Part shown: positions 14,907 to 17,121 of the stretch, in pieces | How the letters are laid out: every line of letters begins with the position of its first letter | How positions within the stretch are numbered: position 1 is the first letter of the stretch | Assembly: GCF_041642155.1 (NCBI RefSeq) | Contig: NZ_JBEPWZ010000042.1 | Span: forward strand, 1-17,121 | Reading direction: 5' to 3' | Length of the DNA stretch: 17,121 bases | DNA from: Fodinibius sp041642155 | GTDB taxonomy: Bacteria > Bacteroidota > Rhodothermia > Balneolales > Balneolaceae | The notes under the pieces: model-generated | Database searches by the model: none | Seen by the model: the letters and a program-made list of their open reading frames with translations, nothing else | Told to the model about the DNA's origin: nothing | Program-made: the position numbers and the translations under genes

Positions 14907-14962
14907 CCTTTGCTCGTTATTGCAAGGCTAAAGCAATACAGATCTTATCTCATTACCCATTC

Positions 14963-15004
14963 AGGACAAACCCGTATTTCTCATCATAAGTCCTAAAATA
15001 CGGG
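14963..15004. repeat. interlocked inverted repeats with pseudoknot topology
   Basis: CCCGTATTT (14971-14979) and AAATACGGG (14996-15004) are perfectly complementary over 9 bases with a 16-base spacer. AGGAC (14963-14967) and GTCCT (14990-14994) are complementary over 5 bases and interlock with the first pair. On the minus strand this lies about 57-98 bases ahead of the large lipoprotein's start and could be leader RNA structure or a protein-binding site. Confidence 0.4.
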
Positions 15005-15119
15005 CTAAGATACCAATAATATCAAAAGTAAACGAATTTATTCCGGTCAGATTATGCAAAATAGTGCAATTATTTTATTGGATAATGAAAAGTATTTGAA
15101 AAAAATAAAAATGAAATGC

Positions 15120-15141
15120 TTATTACATACAACTGTAATAA
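15120..15141. promoter_or_regulatory. 22-base dyad, candidate operator for the LacI-type regulator
   Basis: TTATTACA (15120-15127) and TGTAATAA (15134-15141) are perfect inverted 8-base arms around TACAAC, ending 25 bases before the regulator's start codon. Position and symmetry suit autoregulation. It lacks the central CG of classic LacI-family operators, so the binding protein is not certain. Confidence 0.4.
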
Positions 15142-15166
15142 TCCGTAACACTGGACCTTCAATATT

Positions 15167-16168
15167 GTGAAAGTTACTTTAAAAGACATTGCTGAGGAAA
15201 CCGGTTATTCCATCTCCACGGTATCCAGAGTTCTAAACGGCTCGGATAAAATAGGGAAACAGGCACGCCGGGAGATCTACCGGACCGCTAAAAAACTTAA
15301 GTACCCTATTTATCACAATCTTGACGGGAAAAAGATTGTTGACACCTTAAACATACTCTTTATTGTAACGGGCTTTCACCGGGGATCTTTTTATTCTTCC
15401 CTTTTTTACGGGATGAATGTCGCCGCGGCCAAATACAATGCCCAGATGTCCTTCGTCTTTCTGGACAAACCTTTTGAGGAGATTCTCGAAACCATTCAAA
15501 GGCTGGTAGATGGCCGGTTCGAGGGATTAGTTCTTTTTGCACCGGAATTTAATAAAAATCATTACCGTCAAATCAAGAAAGAATTACCCGATCAATTTCC
15601 CATCATCTCAAATGGACTTATTGAAAACCCGGTTGTTTCAACCGTTACTTTCGATGGATACAGCGGCGGCTTCCTGGCTGGTGAACACTTTAACAAAAAG
15701 GGGTATAAAAAGTGTGGTATCATCAGGGGTCCCCTCCAAAAGACCGAAGCCCGTTACCGATTCAACGGGTTTAAAGACTATATTTCCCAGGATAAAAAAA
15801 TGGAATTGTTATGGTGCTACGATGGAAATTTTAATTTTCAATCGGGTGTTGAAGCTTTTGAAAAGTTCGAACAAGAAGAACAAAAGCCGCGCGCCATTTT
15901 TGCAAGCAATGATAATATGGGACATGCTTTCCTGGAGGAAGCACTCACTGAAGGATACCGCGTACCGGAGGACCTTGCCTTGGTGAGCTTTGATGATTTA
16001 CCCATCTGCCGGCGCCATCGTCCCACTATTTCATCTATTCACACGGATTATGAAAAACTGGGACTCGTAACGGTTGAAAAAATGAAAGACCTGCTTGATA
16101 ACCCGGACCAGCAAGAGGGGGTGCTCAGTTTGGTACCCGTACATTTGAATATACGCGAATCTTCATAA
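15167..16168 (+). CDS. LacI-family transcriptional regulator
   Basis: 333 residues starting at GTG (15167), the only start that gives the standard MKVTLKDIAEETGYSIST opening. Residues 3-25 are the helix-turn-helix (TLKDIAEETGYSISTVSRVLNG) and residues about 60-330 a periplasmic-binding-protein-like effector domain (LVSFDDLPICRRHRPTISSI near the C-terminus is typical). Length is normal. The hinge after KLKYP is unusual: the common GYxPNxxARxL segment is replaced by YPIYHNLDGKKIV, which may alter operator contacts. The gene is AT-rich and stands alone on the plus strand, divergent from the ASPIC operon and convergent with cstA (39 bases apart). It likely senses a sugar or related small molecule; the ligand cannot be told from sequence. 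No Shine-Dalgarno is visible. Confidence 0.92.
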   Translation: MKVTLKDIAEETGYSISTVSRVLNGSDKIGKQARREIYRTAKKLKYPIYHNLDGKKIVDTLNILFIVTGFHRGSFYSSLFYGMNVAAAKYNAQMSFVFLDKPFEEILETIQRLVDGRFEGLVLFAPEFNKNHYRQIKKELPDQFPIISNGLIENPVVSTVTFDGYSGGFLAGEHFNKKGYKKCGIIRGPLQKTEARYRFNGFKDYISQDKKMELLWCYDGNFNFQSGVEAFEKFEQEEQKPRAIFASNDNMGHAFLEEALTEGYRVPEDLALVSFDDLPICRRHRPTISSIHTDYEKLGLVTVEKMKDLLDNPDQQEGVLSLVPVHLNIRESS

Positions 16169-16207
16169 GAGGATGTGGTCACTACGCGCGGAATGGAATT
16201 TGTCTCG

Positions 16208-17121
16208 CTATTCCCTGGTCACATGACCCTGCGTATTGCTTTTACGAAGCAGGCTCACCGACTCCACCAGGATCCAGAGGGTGAAACCCAGGATGACCGC
16301 CCCCAGGATAAACAGCAGCATATTGGCCTCCCCCGCACCGTAGCCCGACCACTCAAAGAGCACCTGCTCGGTCATCGCCCACAGGGTCATGGCCAGCAGG
16401 AACACCATCGGCGCCAGCGTATAGATGATCGGCCGTCCCCGGCGCCGCAGCCAGATCGTCACCAGCAGCAGGCTGATGCCCGCCAGCAGCTGGTTGGAGG
16501 TCCCGAACAGCGGCCACAGCAGGTAGCCCCCGGACCCCAGCCCCCTCGGGCCTTCCGGGCCCAGCACCAGCGCCGCGCTCGAAAACACCGCAATGGAGGT
16601 GGCCACGTGGATGTTGGTCAGCGGCCGTACCCGGTAGATCTCCCCGAGCTCCCCGATAATGTAGCGCATCAACCGCACCGAGGAATCCAGGGTGGTGGCG
16701 GCGAAACTGACCACGATCACCGCAATGATCGTGCGGGCCGCCTCGGCCGGGATCCACAGCCCCGTGGCCAGCTGGCCCGCCCCCTCGATAAAGGCTCCCA
16801 GCCCGTTGGCCCCGGCCGCCGAGAACGAGGAGTAGGTCTCCGCGAAGGCCCCGCCGGAGCCGAAGTAGGTGCCCACCGCCAGGATGGTAATAACGGCCAG
16901 CGCGCCCTCGCCGACCGCCCCGAGGTAGCCCACAAACCGGGCGTCCGGCTCGCTGTCGATCTGCTTGGAGGTGGTCCCGGAGGCCACCAGCCCGTGGAAG
17001 CCCGAAACCGCCCCGCAGGCAATGGTAATAAACAGCAGCGGGAACCAGCTCACGTCCGTCGCGGCCGGGTTATGAGCCGGGGCCGTCACTTCCGGGGCCA
17101 GCGCCAGCAATCCACCGTAGA
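16208..17121 (-). CDS. cstA: carbon starvation protein A (partial, C-terminal part)
   Basis: About 304 C-terminal residues; the frame is open through the right edge, so the true start is outside the window. ACGAVSGFHGLVASGTTSKQ is the hallmark of CstA, followed by GYLGAVGEGALAVITILAVG, FAATTLDSSVRLMRYIIGE and WPLFGTSNQLLAGISLLLVT, all strongly family-typical. CstA is an inner-membrane transporter for peptides and pyruvate induced by carbon limitation in E. coli. Five to seven membrane helices lie in the visible part, with a short hydrophilic tail (RKSNTQGHVTRE). The gene is much richer in GC than its neighbour: a sampled 60 bases at 16501-16560 have 46 G/C, against 21 at 15301-15360 in the lacI-type gene. 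Confidence 0.95.
   Translation of the reverse strand, partial: YGGLLALAPEVTAPAHNPAATDVSWFPLLFITIACGAVSGFHGLVASGTTSKQIDSEPDARFVGYLGAVGEGALAVITILAVGTYFGSGGAFAETYSSFSAAGANGLGAFIEGAGQLATGLWIPAEAARTIIAVIVVSFAATTLDSSVRLMRYIIGELGEIYRVRPLTNIHVATSIAVFSSAALVLGPEGPRGLGSGGYLLWPLFGTSNQLLAGISLLLVTIWLRRRGRPIIYTLAPMVFLLAMTLWAMTEQVLFEWSGYGAGEANMLLFILGAVILGFTLWILVESVSLLRKSNTQGHVTRE

Larger units (their letters stand above)
14907..15166. promoter_or_regulatory. divergent regulatory region between lacI-type gene and ASPIC operon
   Basis: 260 AT-rich bases must carry both promoters. It contains an interlocked pair of inverted repeats (14963-15004) on the operon side and a 22-base dyad (15120-15141) on the regulator side. 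The divergent layout suggests the LacI-type protein controls both units. Confidence 0.5.

Overview
The window looks like chromosome of a Bacteroidota-type bacterium, most likely Balneolota (relatives of Fodinibius, Gracilimonas or Balneola). The reasons are the gene types (WecF-like Fuc4NAc transferase, DUF1080 and PA14 lipoprotein, FG-GAP/ASPIC proteins, LacI-type regulator), AT-rich intergenic stretches and weak or absent Shine-Dalgarno sites at many starts. This placement is inference from protein character, not a database result. No tRNA, rRNA, CRISPR array or complete insertion sequence was seen.

Region 1 (1-3716, minus strand) is a tight four-gene operon for dTDP-Fuc4NAc synthesis and use, read in the order rmlA, wecD, wecE, wecF. 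RmlA makes dTDP-glucose, WecE transaminates the 4-keto-6-deoxy sugar, WecD acetylates the amine, and WecF (cut by the window edge) transfers the sugar to a lipid-linked acceptor. rmlB, needed between RmlA and WecE, is not in the window. WecD carries an extra C-terminal domain that looks like a hot-dog fold.

Region 2 (4182-8381, minus) holds two exported proteins typical of sugar-oxidising or polysaccharide-degrading heterotrophs: a DUF1080 (3-keto-disaccharide hydrolase-like) plus PA14 lipoprotein, and a secreted beta-propeller of the sorbosone-dehydrogenase type that ends in an azurin-like copper domain.

Region 3 (8637-14906, minus) is an operon of a very large TPR/FG-GAP/ASPIC lipoprotein, a membrane-anchored FG-GAP/ASPIC (UnbV-like) protein, and an NqrB/RnfD/UnbU-like membrane protein, followed by a possible 31-residue overlapping small ORF. 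The UnbV-UnbU pairing resembles the E4/E5 pair of enediyne clusters, but no enediyne PKS is present. It is the best candidate here for an uncharacterised system, probably an envelope redox or assembly module. A LacI-family regulator (15167-16168, plus) is divergent from this operon across a 260 bp region with two notable inverted repeats, so it may control the operon and itself.

Region 4 (16208 to the right edge, minus) is the C-terminal part of CstA, a GC-rich gene beside the AT-rich lacI-type gene.

The intergenic spaces hold unexplained structure. Two copies, perhaps with a decayed third, of a roughly 140 bp MITE-like element with imperfect terminal inverted repeats sit between transcription units, and a short motif around TTACATACA recurs in four intergenic regions.
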